64,000 bases of DNA from Phaeobacter piscinae (GCF_002407245.1 NZ_CP010681.1:806001-870000); one strand, 5' to 3'; positions 1-7,819 are shown, counted from the first letter of the stretch. Numbers and translations are program-made. The notes: a model not told the origin generated them from the letters alone.

Positions 1-1052
1 CGGTCCATATCGGCGCGATGGGCAAAACGGGAATATTGCAGGTCGGGGTCTTTTTTGCCCGGCGCCTTGAAGCTGACCAGCCCGGCAAAAATTCGTCCGT
101 CCACCTCGGGCAGCACCACATGCATCGCCAGATCGGCGGGGGACAGGCCGCGATCGGCCTCAGCCCAGTCTTTGCGCCGCGCGGTCGACAGGGCCACCTG
201 AAACACCGGGCAGCCGGTGGTCGACAGCGGCGAGACGCTGCCGTCGCTGCCCTGCGCGGAGAATGCAGTGGCGTTGATGATCGCAGCCGGGGCCAGATCG
301 GGCAGGGCGCTGCGCAGCCAGTCGGCGGCCTCCGGTGCCTTGAGGCTGGCGGCAAAGACGCCATAGGCGGCGTAGCCCCGTCCGCGCAGCTCACCGATCA
401 GCGCATCCACCGGCGCGGTGTCGGCGGCGGTCAGATAGGAGCGATAGAAGCTGACCAGAACCAGCGGTTTTTCCGACGCAGGCAGATCTGCCAGCACCCC
501 GCGATCCGGGTCGTAATAGCCATATTGCGGCACCGATTTCAGCCCTGCCACCGGACCGGCATAGAGCCCCGCCGCCAGCGACAGCTGCGCCAATGCGGCC
601 TGTGCGGCGACAGCGCCGCCGGTGTCGCAGAGATGCTGCAGACGGCGCAGGGTAGAAACCGGCAGGGTCGACAGCTCATCCAGACGCGGATCTTCGCGCC
701 CGTCCGCAGGCAGGATCGCCAGCGCGATGCCTTTGCGGCGGGCCAGATCCTGCAGGGTGGCAAGCCCGTAGGACCAGTAGCTTTCCCCGCCGATAAGACG
801 CACGAGGACGCCCTTGGCGCCCTCCAGTGTCTGCTCGGCGTAGACGTCCACCGACAGCGGGTGCTTCAGCGCCACCAGATTGGCGAGCCGCAGTGTGGGC
901 AGCCGGTCCTTGCCGCGATGCCAGCCCGCCGCAAAGGCCCCGAGATCGCTGTCGGAAAACGACAGCACCACAAGGTCCGCAGGCGTCTGCCCGAGGTCCT
1001 GCGGGGTATCACTCTCGTCAAGGCCGTGGCTTTCGCGGAAGACGACATGCAT
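1..1052 (-). CDS. cobN: Cobaltochelatase subunit CobN, N-terminal part (runs off the left edge)
   Basis: About 350 N-terminal residues are visible, from an ATG at 1052 that opens MHVVFRESHG; the remaining 900 or so residues of a normal CobN lie beyond the window. CobN is the large subunit of the ATP-dependent CobNST cobaltochelatase, which inserts cobalt into hydrogenobyrinic acid a,c-diamide in aerobic B12 synthesis in the cytoplasm. The alternation of Rossmann-like strands and the phrases LVLVSFYRSYLTA and STTGCPVFQVALS are typical of the CobN N-terminus. It is the third gene of the leftward DUF1636-cobW-cobN group and is separated from cobW by a 143-base gap rich in inverted repeats. Identification is by family resemblance and by the cobW/cobO context. 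Confidence 0.9.
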   Translation of the reverse strand, partial: MHVVFRESHGLDESDTPQDLGQTPADLVVLSFSDSDLGAFAAGWHRGKDRLPTLRLANLVALKHPLSVDVYAEQTLEGAKGVLVRLIGGESYWSYGLATLQDLARRKGIALAILPADGREDPRLDELSTLPVSTLRRLQHLCDTGGAVAAQAALAQLSLAAGLYAGPVAGLKSVPQYGYYDPDRGVLADLPASEKPLVLVSFYRSYLTAADTAPVDALIGELRGRGYAAYGVFAASLKAPEAADWLRSALPDLAPAAIINATAFSAQGSDGSVSPLSTTGCPVFQVALSTARRKDWAEADRGLSPADLAMHVVLPEVDGRIFAGLVSFKAPGKKDPDLQYSRFAHRADMD

Positions 1053-1082
1053 AGGTCAGGCCCTTTCAGAAAGAAGAGCGGA

Positions 1083-1181
1083 GGGCAGCGCCCGGCCTCG
1101 GGAGGAAGCGAAGCGCCCTCCCGTGGGGGAGGTCGGGCGCTGCCCGGCGTTGCCGCCGGGCGAAACTGTTGAAGTTTCGCC
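1083..1181. repeat. Nested inverted repeats between cobW and cobN
   Basis: Two structures follow each other. GGGCAGCGCCCG (1083-1094) is the exact reverse complement of 1134-1145, and inside it GGGAGG (1100-1105) pairs with CCTCCC (1117-1122). A second hairpin has arms GGCGAAACT (1159-1167) and AGTTTCGCC (1173-1181) around a 5-base loop. There is no T-run, so this is not a classic terminator. It may set the cobW:cobN transcript ratio or be a dispersed intergenic repeat; which is unknown. Confidence 0.6.
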
Positions 1182-1195
1182 TTGGCGCATCAGCT

Positions 1196-2278
1196 TCAGG
1201 CCCCCAGCTCGGCGCGGATCGCCTCGGCGTCGATATTGTCATGCTCGGCGATGACCACGAGAACGGTCTTGCGCGCCTGTGCGCCCCAGGGCTGATCATA
1301 TTGCGCGCGCAGGCGTTCACCCACGGCCTGAACGAGCATCCGCATCGGTTTTCCTTCCACCGCAACATAGCCTTTGACGCGCAGGATATTGCGCTCGCGG
1401 GCGAGTTTCACGATGGCATCCTGCAACAGTTGCGGATCGGAGACTTCGCCCATTTCGACCACGATTGTATCAAAATCGTCATGGCTGTGGTCATGATCAT
1501 GATGGTGGTCGTGATCGTGGTCATGATCATCGTCGTGATGATGGTGGTGTTCGTGATGCGAGGGGCGCGCGTCCAGATCATCTTCGGCGGCGGCCTCAAG
1601 CCCCAGAATGACGCGCGGGTCGATCACGCCTTCGGACATCGACAGGATCGGCAATTTGCGCGGCGCTTCCGCCTCGATCATGCTGCGGGCCTTGTCCAGA
1701 CCGTCCTCACCGGCAAGATCAGCCTTGGACAACAGGATGATATCGGCGCAGGAGATCTGATCCTTGAACAGTTCCGACAGTGGGGTTTCGTGGTCGATGC
1801 CTTCATCGGCCTCGCGCTGGGCCTGCACGGCCTCCAGATCGGTGGCGAACTGGCCCTTGGCGACGGCTTCGGCGTCGGCCAGTGCGACCACGCCATCGAC
1901 GGTGATGCGTGAGCGGATCGCGGGCCAGTCAAACGCCTTCAGCAGGGGTTTCGGCAGCGCCAGACCGGAGGTCTCGATCACGATGTGATCGGGTTTTTCC
2001 GGCAGGTCCATCAGCTGTTCGATGGTCGGGATGAAATCATCGGCGACGGTGCAGCAGATACAGCCATTGGCCAGCTCCATGATGTTTTCTGCCGGGCAGT
2101 TTTCATCGGCGCAGGATTTCAGGATTTCGCCGTCCACCCCGGCGGTGCCAAATTCATTGACGACCACGGCCAGACGTTTGCCCTGCGGGTTCTGCATCAG
2201 ATGGCGGATCAGGGTGGTTTTGCCCGCACCAAGGAAGCCGGTGATGACGGTGACGGGGATTTTATTCAGGTCGCTCAT
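1196..2278 (-). CDS. cobW: CobW, COG0523-family metal GTPase
   Basis: This is a 360-residue P-loop GTPase of the CobW/COG0523 family, thought to deliver Co(II) to the cobaltochelatase. The Walker A motif GFLGAGKTT is at residues 14-22, the family metal motif C73-I-C75-C76 follows, and a SKAD base-recognition motif lies near 184-187. A His/Asp-rich stretch (about 241-268) separates the G domain from the C-terminal CobW_C domain (about 270-360) and probably binds or buffers metal. The start is the ATG at 2278, four bases after the stop of the DUF1636 gene, so that MSDLNKIPVT immediately precedes the P-loop domain. A longer reading to 2413 would overlap that gene and is unlikely. Its place upstream of cobN supports a cobalt rather than a zinc role. 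Confidence 0.93.
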   Translation of the reverse strand: MSDLNKIPVTVITGFLGAGKTTLIRHLMQNPQGKRLAVVVNEFGTAGVDGEILKSCADENCPAENIMELANGCICCTVADDFIPTIEQLMDLPEKPDHIVIETSGLALPKPLLKAFDWPAIRSRITVDGVVALADAEAVAKGQFATDLEAVQAQREADEGIDHETPLSELFKDQISCADIILLSKADLAGEDGLDKARSMIEAEAPRKLPILSMSEGVIDPRVILGLEAAAEDDLDARPSHHEHHHHHDDDHDHDHDHHHDHDHSHDDFDTIVVEMGEVSDPQLLQDAIVKLARERNILRVKGYVAVEGKPMRMLVQAVGERLRAQYDQPWGAQARKTVLVVIAEHDNIDAEAIRAELGA

Positions 2279-2282
2279 GGGG

Positions 2283-2684
2283 TTAATCCTTGGACAACGA
2301 AGGGGGAGTGGAAGGCGCCGCCACAGGTGCAGGCGGGATGCGGGCAATGGATTGCTTGCGGAACACCACAGGGCGTTCGCGCCAGGGCACCAGACCATCC
2401 GTGGTGGCGGCATAGGCGGCAGCGCCGGTCAGGATGTCGGGCACATGTTCGTCGGGATCAAGATCGCCGTAGATGTAGCTCCAGCGGGCATCGCCGCCGC
2501 TCAGCACCATGGAACAACCGCGGGTGCAGGCCGACAGGCATTCAACACCGCGCACATTGACACCCTCGGGCAGGTCGGCCGCCTGCAGGGCGGACAGCAT
2601 TTGCGCACCGGGGCGCGGGGCCTCCGGGTCGGTCACCTCGCCGCGACGGCAGGTGGTGCAGATCGTCAGTGTTACCTCGGCCAT
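2283..2684 (-). CDS. DUF1636 metal-binding protein of the cobalamin cluster
   Basis: The 133-residue protein has five cysteines in a ferredoxin-like pattern (C9 and C12, then C49, C53 and C57) in the arrangement of DUF1636 proteins, which have a thioredoxin-like 2Fe-2S ferredoxin fold. No signal peptide is visible, so it should be cytoplasmic. It is the first gene after the cobalamin riboswitch and lies four bases upstream of cobW, so it is expected to be B12-repressed. A role as a cobalt chaperone or redox partner of CobW/CobN follows only from this context; the biochemical function is not established. Confidence 0.8.
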   Translation of the reverse strand: MAEVTLTICTTCRRGEVTDPEAPRPGAQMLSALQAADLPEGVNVRGVECLSACTRGCSMVLSGGDARWSYIYGDLDPDEHVPDILTGAAAYAATTDGLVPWRERPVVFRKQSIARIPPAPVAAPSTPPSLSKD

Positions 2685-2800
2685 GAGCGCCCTTCACTTG
2701 GTTTCAGCGAGGGGGCTGCGGGCCAGCGGGGGCGCGAAGGTCGCGCGGGGATCCCTGCCGGTCGCGGAACACCCCGTCCGCCCGTTGCGTTTCTTGCGCT
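2685..2800 (-). promoter_or_regulatory. Leader between the riboswitch and the DUF1636 gene
   Basis: These 116 GC-rich bases would hold the expression platform of the riboswitch, where a terminator or a helix hiding the ribosome binding site would form. I see short complementary G- and C-runs but no hairpin followed by a T-run, so translational control is the likelier mode. No gene is visible here. Confidence 0.4.
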
Positions 2801-2980
2801 GGCAGGTCTCCCGGCTTGCGGATGCCAAGGCCTGGGGCCTTGACGGTCATCCGGCCTTCCCGAGTTTCCTCAGTGGCATCGGAGACCTCTCCGGTCACGG
2901 TCGCGGGGGCGGCTGTGCTTGGTTTGGCCCGGATGGCCCAACTGTCACATTCCCTCTTCGCCTGCCAAATGGCAGGAACC
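2801..2980 (-). ncRNA. Cobalamin (B12) riboswitch
   Basis: Read on the minus strand, the element starts with GGTTCCTGCC (near 2980), continues through an AGGGAATGTGACAG-like segment, GCACAGCCGCCCCCGC, GCCACTG and CGGGAAGGCCGG, and ends with the B12 box AGCCGGGAGACCTGCC (2816-2801). This is the conserved order of the cobalamin riboswitch. Its orientation points at the leftward DUF1636-cobW-cobN genes and not at cobO, whose start is nearby on the other strand. Adenosylcobalamin binding should reduce expression of the leftward genes. Confidence 0.92.
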
Positions 2981-3048
2981 AACAAAACCCCCTTGCGCCA
3001 TTGCCCCTGTCTTTGTCAAGACATGGGCGAACCACTAGGAGAGCCCCG

Positions 3049-3684
3049 ATGAGCGATAAGTCCGAGACCGACATTTCCGAAGCAGAAGCGGCACGCCACG
3101 CGGCGAAGATGGCCAAGAAGAAGGCCGCGCGCGACCGCATGATGCAGAACAAGGATGGTGAGAAAGGGCTGATCATCGTCCACACCGGCCCGGGCAAGGG
3201 CAAATCCAGCTCTGGCTTTGGCATGATCATGCGCTGCATCGCCCATGGTATGCCCTCGGCCGTGGTGCAGTTTATCAAGGGCGCCTGGCAGACCGGAGAA
3301 CGCACGCTGATTGAAGAGAATTTTTCCGACTTGTGCCAGTTTTACGCGATGGGCGAAGGCTTTACCTGGGAAACACAGGACAAGGCCCGCGATATTGCCG
3401 CCGCGCAAAAGGGCTGGGAAAAGGCCAAGGAGATGATCCGCGACGAGCGCAATACCATGGTGCTCTTGGATGAGATCAACATCGCCCTGCGCTACGACTA
3501 TATCGACATCGCCGATGTGGTGGAGTTTCTGGAAACCGAAAAACCGCCGATGACCCATGTTGTGCTGACCGGCCGCAACGCCAAGGAAGAGCTGATCGAA
3601 ATCGCCGATCTGGTCACCGAGATGGGGCAGATCAAACACCCCTTCCGTGACGGCATCAAAGCCCAGAAGGGCGTGGAATTCTGA
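3049..3684 (+). CDS. cobO: Cob(I)yrinic acid a,c-diamide adenosyltransferase
   Basis: The 211-residue protein has the P-loop TGPGKGKSSS near residues 46-55, ending with the family-typical MGQIKHPFRDGIKAQKGVEF. CobO (CobA/BtuR family) transfers the adenosyl group of ATP to the corrin cobalt during B12 synthesis and salvage. The ATG at 3049 follows AGGAGAG (3037-3043), which fixes the start; an earlier frame-open ATG at 2509 would run through the riboswitch and is rejected. The gene is divergent from DUF1636-cobW-cobN and its own promoter must lie within 2981-3040, overlapping the start of the riboswitch transcript on the other strand. A hairpin follows the stop. Confidence 0.95.
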   Translation: MSDKSETDISEAEAARHAAKMAKKKAARDRMMQNKDGEKGLIIVHTGPGKGKSSSGFGMIMRCIAHGMPSAVVQFIKGAWQTGERTLIEENFSDLCQFYAMGEGFTWETQDKARDIAAAQKGWEKAKEMIRDERNTMVLLDEINIALRYDYIDIADVVEFLETEKPPMTHVVLTGRNAKEELIEIADLVTEMGQIKHPFRDGIKAQKGVEF

Positions 3685-3709
3685 TCGCTTGTGACGATTT
3701 GAGATGGAG

Positions 3710-3735
3710 CGCCCCCGCTATCCATTGCGGGGGCG
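3710..3735. terminator. Hairpin terminator between convergent cobO and VOC gene
   Basis: CGCCCCCGC (3710-3718) and GCGGGGGCG (3727-3735) form a perfect 9-bp stem with an 8-base loop. It lies between two convergent genes and could serve both. The T-run is weak. Confidence 0.6.
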
Positions 3736-3781
3736 TTCCGCCGAAACTGCGCGGTCTGACTGGTCGCGAAATTCTGAGCGC

Positions 3782-4189
3782 TTACGGCAGGTCATAAAGC
3801 CCGAGGGCGTTCCCGTCAGGGTCGGTAAACTCTGAATAGGTCACGACATCTGGAATTTGAATGGCGGCGCCGGTATCAATGCCAGCGTCAGCCCATTTGG
3901 CCTGAGAGGCGGCCATATCCTCCACCAGAAATCGGACGACAGTCCCGGACGGCTGGGGATTTTCGGTTTCGAAGATCTGATACCACGTATCGGGCGCCAC
4001 CTTGAATTCGACAACGCCGGGAACGGGCTTTAGCACCTCAACCTCAGGGCCAAATAGGGTGAGATACCACGCTTCTGCATCGGTGATCGAGGCCACAGGA
4101 ACGCCGACGGTGATCTCCTTGAAAGGGTCAGCGGAGGCGACACCAGCTGCAAGCAGCAGGGCGAGGGATGTTGTGCAGACACGGCGCAT
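3782..4189 (-). CDS. Secreted VOC-fold (glyoxalase/bleomycin-resistance-like) protein
   Basis: The 135-residue protein begins with a clear Sec signal peptide (MRRVCTTSLALLLAAGVASA), which is unusual for this normally cytoplasmic fold. The mature part is a single vicinal-oxygen-chelate unit with the ending DPDGNALGLYDLP common to glyoxalase-like proteins. The substrate is unknown. It starts two bases after the stop of the neighbouring VOC gene, so the two are very likely co-transcribed, and perhaps one paralogue acts in the periplasm and the other in the cytosol. Confidence 0.75.
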   Translation of the reverse strand: MRRVCTTSLALLLAAGVASADPFKEITVGVPVASITDAEAWYLTLFGPEVEVLKPVPGVVEFKVAPDTWYQIFETENPQPSGTVVRFLVEDMAASQAKWADAGIDTGAAIQIPDVVTYSEFTDPDGNALGLYDLP

Positions 4190-4191
4190 CG

Positions 4192-4569
4192 TTATGAGCC
4201 ACCGGTCAGATCTTCGGCCAGCATCATCGCGTTGCCGTCAGGATCATAGAAGGTCGCTGTTTTGACCATGCCTTCGACGACATCGGTTTCACCGTCAAAT
4301 TTCACCTTGGCCTGTTCCAGTTTCTGCCGCGCCGTATCCAGATCTGCGATGCCGAAGACGGGAACGCAGTTGCCGGGGGCGGGTTTGGTATGTTCTCCCA
4401 GACCGATTGTGACGCCGGATGTCTTGGTCTGCAGCTCCGACCAACCGGCCTCATCCGCGTGGTAGATCGTGTCAAACCCAAGCATGGTTTTGAACCAATC
4501 CGCAGTTGCGTGGCGATCCTTGACCGAAAACGAGATTGTGATGGTGTCTTCCACTGAAACAAGCGCCAT
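4192..4569 (-). CDS. VOC-fold (glyoxalase-like) protein, cytoplasmic
   Basis: The 125-residue protein is a single VOC domain with paired beta-alpha-beta-beta-beta modules, the N-terminal phrase VKDRHATADWFKTMLGFD, and the C-terminal metal-site phrase FYDPDGNAMMLAEDL. No signal peptide is present. The start at 4569 is preceded by a GGGAAG-type ribosome binding site. It is the first gene of a two-gene operon facing away from the HxlR-like regulator 39 bases away, so regulation by that protein is likely. The substrate cannot be deduced. Confidence 0.8.
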   Translation of the reverse strand: MALVSVEDTITISFSVKDRHATADWFKTMLGFDTIYHADEAGWSELQTKTSGVTIGLGEHTKPAPGNCVPVFGIADLDTARQKLEQAKVKFDGETDVVEGMVKTATFYDPDGNAMMLAEDLTGGS

Positions 4570-4608
4570 GGTCTTCCCTTTTGATCGAAAATATACTAAC
4601 TATACTTT
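4570..4608. promoter_or_regulatory. Shared divergent promoter with TATACT direct repeats
   Basis: TATACT occurs at 4592-4597 and again at 4601-4606, only two bases before the ATG of the HxlR-like gene. The AT-rich segment must hold promoter elements for both directions and is a likely operator for the regulator. The regulator mRNA has no visible Shine-Dalgarno sequence and may be nearly leaderless. Confidence 0.5.
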
Positions 4609-5154
4609 ATGGACATTGAGACGTTTGTCAACACCACCTCAAGGGCCTGGGCGATCCCTATTCTGGCCCATCTGCACGCAGGCGTTGCCGGGCGGCAGGC
4701 GCCGCTGCTGACGGCCACCGGGGCAAGCAGGACGGCGTTTGCGCAAAGCGTTGATCACCTGATCTCAATCGGGTTGCTGGAGCGAAATCCCGGCTATGGC
4801 CACCCGCTGCGGCCTGAGTTTCGGCTGACCGCGCTGGGCGTTTCCGCCGCCGCCACCGCCAATAAAATCCACAGTGTCACAGCCGAAGAAGATCGCGATT
4901 TGCTGCGGCGATCGTGGACGTTGCCGATTCTGACGGCCCTGCATGAGCCGAGCCACTTCAACGATATTAAGCGCAATCTGCGCAGGATTACGGATCGCGC
5001 CTTGTCTCAGTCGTTGAAAACGCTGGAGGGGCGGCAATGGGTGCATCGCCACGTAGATGAGGCTGCCCGCCCCCCACGCTCAATATATCATGCGGTGAAT
5101 ACCGGTGGTTTGATCAGTCGTGTTGCGGCCAGCGACATCAGCTTTGCCGGATAG
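4609..5154 (+). CDS. HxlR-like regulator with two winged-helix domains
   Basis: The 181-residue protein contains two successive HxlR-type winged helices. The first (about 10-85) has WAIPILAHLH followed by a recognition-helix region and RLTALG; the second (about 97-170) has WTLPILTALHEPSHFNDIKR and RALSQSLKTLE. HxlR proteins are normally single-domain homodimers of about 110-130 residues, so this looks like an internal duplication or fusion that makes an intramolecular dimer. It is divergent from the two VOC genes and probably controls them. The start is the ATG at 4609; no ribosome binding site is evident. Confidence 0.72.
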   Translation: MDIETFVNTTSRAWAIPILAHLHAGVAGRQAPLLTATGASRTAFAQSVDHLISIGLLERNPGYGHPLRPEFRLTALGVSAAATANKIHSVTAEEDRDLLRRSWTLPILTALHEPSHFNDIKRNLRRITDRALSQSLKTLEGRQWVHRHVDEAARPPRSIYHAVNTGGLISRVAASDISFAG

Positions 5155-5246
5155 CTTCGCCCGCAGTGCGAAAGCATGAGAGGCAGCATTGCCCCCCTAG
5201 GACCGCCTGATGAACATAGGCGGGAATGTCAGCCCTTCTGACCAAA

Positions 5247-5264
5247 TGTTTCGCGTGCGAAACA
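5247..5264. promoter_or_regulatory. 18-bp palindrome in a convergent intergenic region
   Basis: TGTTTCGC-GT-GCGAAACA is an exact inverted repeat with 8-bp arms. A second shorter one, GTCAG-N5-CTGAC, is just upstream (5228-5242). It lies 93 bases after the HxlR-like gene and 133 bases before the end of glpD, where no gene start is near. It looks like a regulator binding site but no target is obvious. Confidence 0.45.
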
Positions 5265-5347
5265 ATCGGGCAAGGAGGCTGATACTTTTTATGGGCGTTG
5301 CGCAGGGGGCGGACGCATAGGGAGTGGAAGTGTTGCGGAGGGGTTAA

Positions 5348-5376
5348 GGCGCCGGGGCCTGAAATGGCCCGGCGCC
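5348..5376 (-). terminator. GC-rich hairpin after glpD
   Basis: GGCGCCGGGGCC (5348-5359) pairs with GGCCCGGCGCC (5366-5376), with one bulged G and a 6-base loop. It is 22 bases past the glpD stop on the minus strand. There is no T-run, so termination would be weak or factor-dependent. Confidence 0.5.
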
Positions 5377-5397
5377 CACCCGTCCCAGAGACCGCAC

Positions 5398-6987
5398 TCA
5401 GGCGGCCAGATCTGCGGCCTTGCTGCGGATATATGCGTCGACCGCCGCGCGCTCTTCGTCGCTCAGGCGCAGGGCCAGTTTGGTGCGGCGCAACAGGTAA
5501 TCCTCGCCGGTGCGGACCCATTCCTGGGCGATGGTCCAGTCAAGTTCACGGGCGGTGATGGTGGCGCCGAAGGCCTGGCCGAGATCGGCGGCTGTGGAGG
5601 CTGTGCCCAGCACGTCCCAGGCCTCTGTCCCATAGGCGCGGATCAGGCGGCGGGTCGCGTATGGGCTGAGGAAAGGGTAGTCTTGGGCCAGTTTCGCGGT
5701 CAGTTTTGCCACGTCCCCAACCGGGAAATCTCCGCCGGGCAGGGCAACGCCTGCGGTCCAGTCGGCGGGCAGATCGGGGAACACGGTGGCGATCTTTTCC
5801 AGCGCGGCCTCGGCCAGTTTGCGATAGGTGGTGATCTTGCCGCCAAAGACATTCAGCAGCGGCGCGGCGCTGTCGTTCAGGGTCAGCACATATTCGCGGG
5901 TGGCGGCAGTGGCAGAGCTTGCCCCATCGTCGTAGAGCGGCCGCACGCCGGAATAGGTCCAGACGATATCGTCGCGGCTGAGCGGATTGGCGAAATATTG
6001 CGAGGCGAAATTGATCAGGTAATCCTGTTCCTCCGGCGTGCAGGTCGGGGCGGTCTGCGGGTCGGGGTGGTCGGCGTCGGTGGTGCCGATCAGCGTGTAG
6101 TCTTCCTCATAGGGGATGGCGAAGATGATGCGCCCGTCGGTGCCTTGAAAGAAGTAGCAGCGCCCGTGATCATAGAGTTTTGGGACCACGATATGACTGC
6201 CGCGCACCAGACGGACGCTTTCGCGGCTGTTCTGGCCCAGTTTCTGACGCAGCACATCTGCCACCCAGGGGCCGCCGGCATTGACCAGCATCTTGGCGCG
6301 GCGCTGCGAGGTTGCGCCCGTGGTGATGTCTTCAAGGTCAATCACCCAGTGGTCCGCATTGCGGGTGGCGCCGGTGACTTTGGTGCGGGTCATGATTTCG
6401 GCGCCGCGGGCCTCGGCGTCGCGGGCATTCAGCACCACCAGCCGCGCGTCTTCGATCCAGCAGTCGGAATATTCAAAAGCGGTCTTGAACTTCGGATCCA
6501 GCGGGCGGCCTGCGGGATCGCTGGCGAGATCCAGTTTGGAGGTGCCGGGAAGGATGCCGCGTTTGCCGAGGCTGTCGTACATGAACAGGCCAAGACGGAT
6601 CAGCCAGGCCGGGCGCCGGCCCTTCATCCACGGCATGATGGTGGTTAGCAATTTTGAGGTTGGCGTGGTGTTGTCGAAGCGCATGTCCTTGTGGAAGGGC
6701 AGCACAAAACGCATCGGCCAGGAGATATGTGGCATCGCCTTCAACAGCACCTCGCGTTCGATCAGCGCCTCACGCACCAGCCGGAATTCGAAATATTCAA
6801 GATAGCGCAATCCGCCATGAAACAGCTTGGTCGAGGCGGAGGAGGTGGCGGAGGCGAGATCGTTCATCTCAGCCAGCGCAACAGACAGGCCGCGACCGGC
6901 GGCGTCACGGGCGATGCCGCAGCCATTGATGCCGCCGCCGATAATGAAAAGATCGGTGATTTGGTCTTGAGCGTTTGTGTTAGACAT
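5398..6987 (-). CDS. glpD: Aerobic glycerol-3-phosphate dehydrogenase
   Basis: The 529-residue FAD enzyme oxidises sn-glycerol 3-phosphate to dihydroxyacetone phosphate and passes electrons to the quinone pool at the inner membrane. The dinucleotide motif IGGGINGCGIARDAAGRG is at about residues 15-32, followed by the GlpD signature ATSSASTKLFHGGLRYLE, and the C-terminal DAO_C helical domain covers about 400-520. The start is ATG 6987, eight bases inside the 3' end of glpR; a longer open frame to 7257 lies within glpR and is rejected. Co-transcription with glpR suggests induction by glycerol 3-phosphate. No glycerol kinase or transporter gene is in the window. Confidence 0.95.
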   Translation of the reverse strand: MSNTNAQDQITDLFIIGGGINGCGIARDAAGRGLSVALAEMNDLASATSSASTKLFHGGLRYLEYFEFRLVREALIEREVLLKAMPHISWPMRFVLPFHKDMRFDNTTPTSKLLTTIMPWMKGRRPAWLIRLGLFMYDSLGKRGILPGTSKLDLASDPAGRPLDPKFKTAFEYSDCWIEDARLVVLNARDAEARGAEIMTRTKVTGATRNADHWVIDLEDITTGATSQRRAKMLVNAGGPWVADVLRQKLGQNSRESVRLVRGSHIVVPKLYDHGRCYFFQGTDGRIIFAIPYEEDYTLIGTTDADHPDPQTAPTCTPEEQDYLINFASQYFANPLSRDDIVWTYSGVRPLYDDGASSATAATREYVLTLNDSAAPLLNVFGGKITTYRKLAEAALEKIATVFPDLPADWTAGVALPGGDFPVGDVAKLTAKLAQDYPFLSPYATRRLIRAYGTEAWDVLGTASTAADLGQAFGATITARELDWTIAQEWVRTGEDYLLRRTKLALRLSDEERAAVDAYIRSKAADLAA

Positions 6988-7765
6988 TTTCGCTACTTTC
7001 GTTTTCGCCAACCCAGAGGATTTGCGTGCCTGCGGCCTTTGCCGCGCGGGAAAATTCAGCGGGGACGGGGCGGTCGGTGACCACCACGTCGAGATCAGAG
7101 ATATCGCAGATGCGGACCGGGGCGGTGCGCTCGAACTTGCTGCCATCGCAAACGAGCACGCGCTTGCGGGCGTTTTTGAGGATGGCGCGGGCGACGGAGA
7201 CTTCGCGCGGGTCATGGTCGAGAATGGCACCGTCCGCATCCATGGCCGAGGCGCCAATCACCGCGATATCCACCTTGTAACGGGCAATGAACTCCAGTGC
7301 GTCCTCGCCGACGATGGCGCCGTCACTTTGCCGGATGGCGCCGCCGACCAGCACCAGTTCCTTGCTCTCATCCTCCATCATCATATTGATAATGTTGATA
7401 TTGTTGGAAAGAACGGTAAGGCCGCGATGGCCGGAAAGGGCGCGGGCGACCTGTTCGGTGGAGGTGCCGATATTGAGGGTGATAGCGCAGTTGTCGGGGA
7501 TCAGGTCGGCGGTGAGTGTGGCCATGGCGCGTTTGCCACGGGCGTTCAGCTTGCGCCGTTCGGCGTAGTCGCGGCTGGCGCCACTGCTGCTGCGGACCGC
7601 GCCACCATGCACACGGGAGAGCGCGCCACGGGCGGCCAGATCGCGCAGGTCGGTGCGGATGGTCTGCAGCGAGACGCCAAAGCGCTGCGCGAGGTCCTCA
7701 ACCTCGACCCGGTCCTGTTGGGTCAGGAGGTCGAGAATAGCAGCCTGTCTGTCGCTTGCGTCCAT
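6980..7765 (-). CDS. glpR: DeoR-family repressor GlpR
   Basis: The 261-residue protein has a DeoR-type HTH at about 6-55 (QAAILDLLTQQDRVEVEDLA and VSLQTIRTDLRDLAARG) followed by the DeoRC sugar-phosphate sensor domain with LNIGTSTEQVA and the SAMDADGAILDHDPREVSVA segment. It overlaps glpD by eight bases, so it is called the glycerol-3-phosphate-responsive repressor GlpR. A-rich direct repeats on the minus strand about 55-83 bases upstream of the start are a plausible operator. Confidence 0.9.
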   Translation of the reverse strand: MDASDRQAAILDLLTQQDRVEVEDLAQRFGVSLQTIRTDLRDLAARGALSRVHGGAVRSSSGASRDYAERRKLNARGKRAMATLTADLIPDNCAITLNIGTSTEQVARALSGHRGLTVLSNNINIINMMMEDESKELVLVGGAIRQSDGAIVGEDALEFIARYKVDIAVIGASAMDADGAILDHDPREVSVARAILKNARKRVLVCDGSKFERTAPVRICDISDLDVVVTDRPVPAEFSRAAKAAGTQILWVGENESSENV

Positions 7766-7819
7766 GGGGGATCCTTTCGCAGGCCTATCTAGGCCTCCGG
7801 TTGCGAAAAGTCACGGATT

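Noticed and set aside
1480..1565. Simple-sequence repeat (GATCATGATGG-like)
   Set aside because: It is the coding sequence of the His/Asp-rich part of CobW and is not an independent repeat or CRISPR-like array.
2801..2980. B12 riboswitch regulating cobO
   Set aside because: The element's conserved blocks read correctly only on the minus strand, away from cobO.
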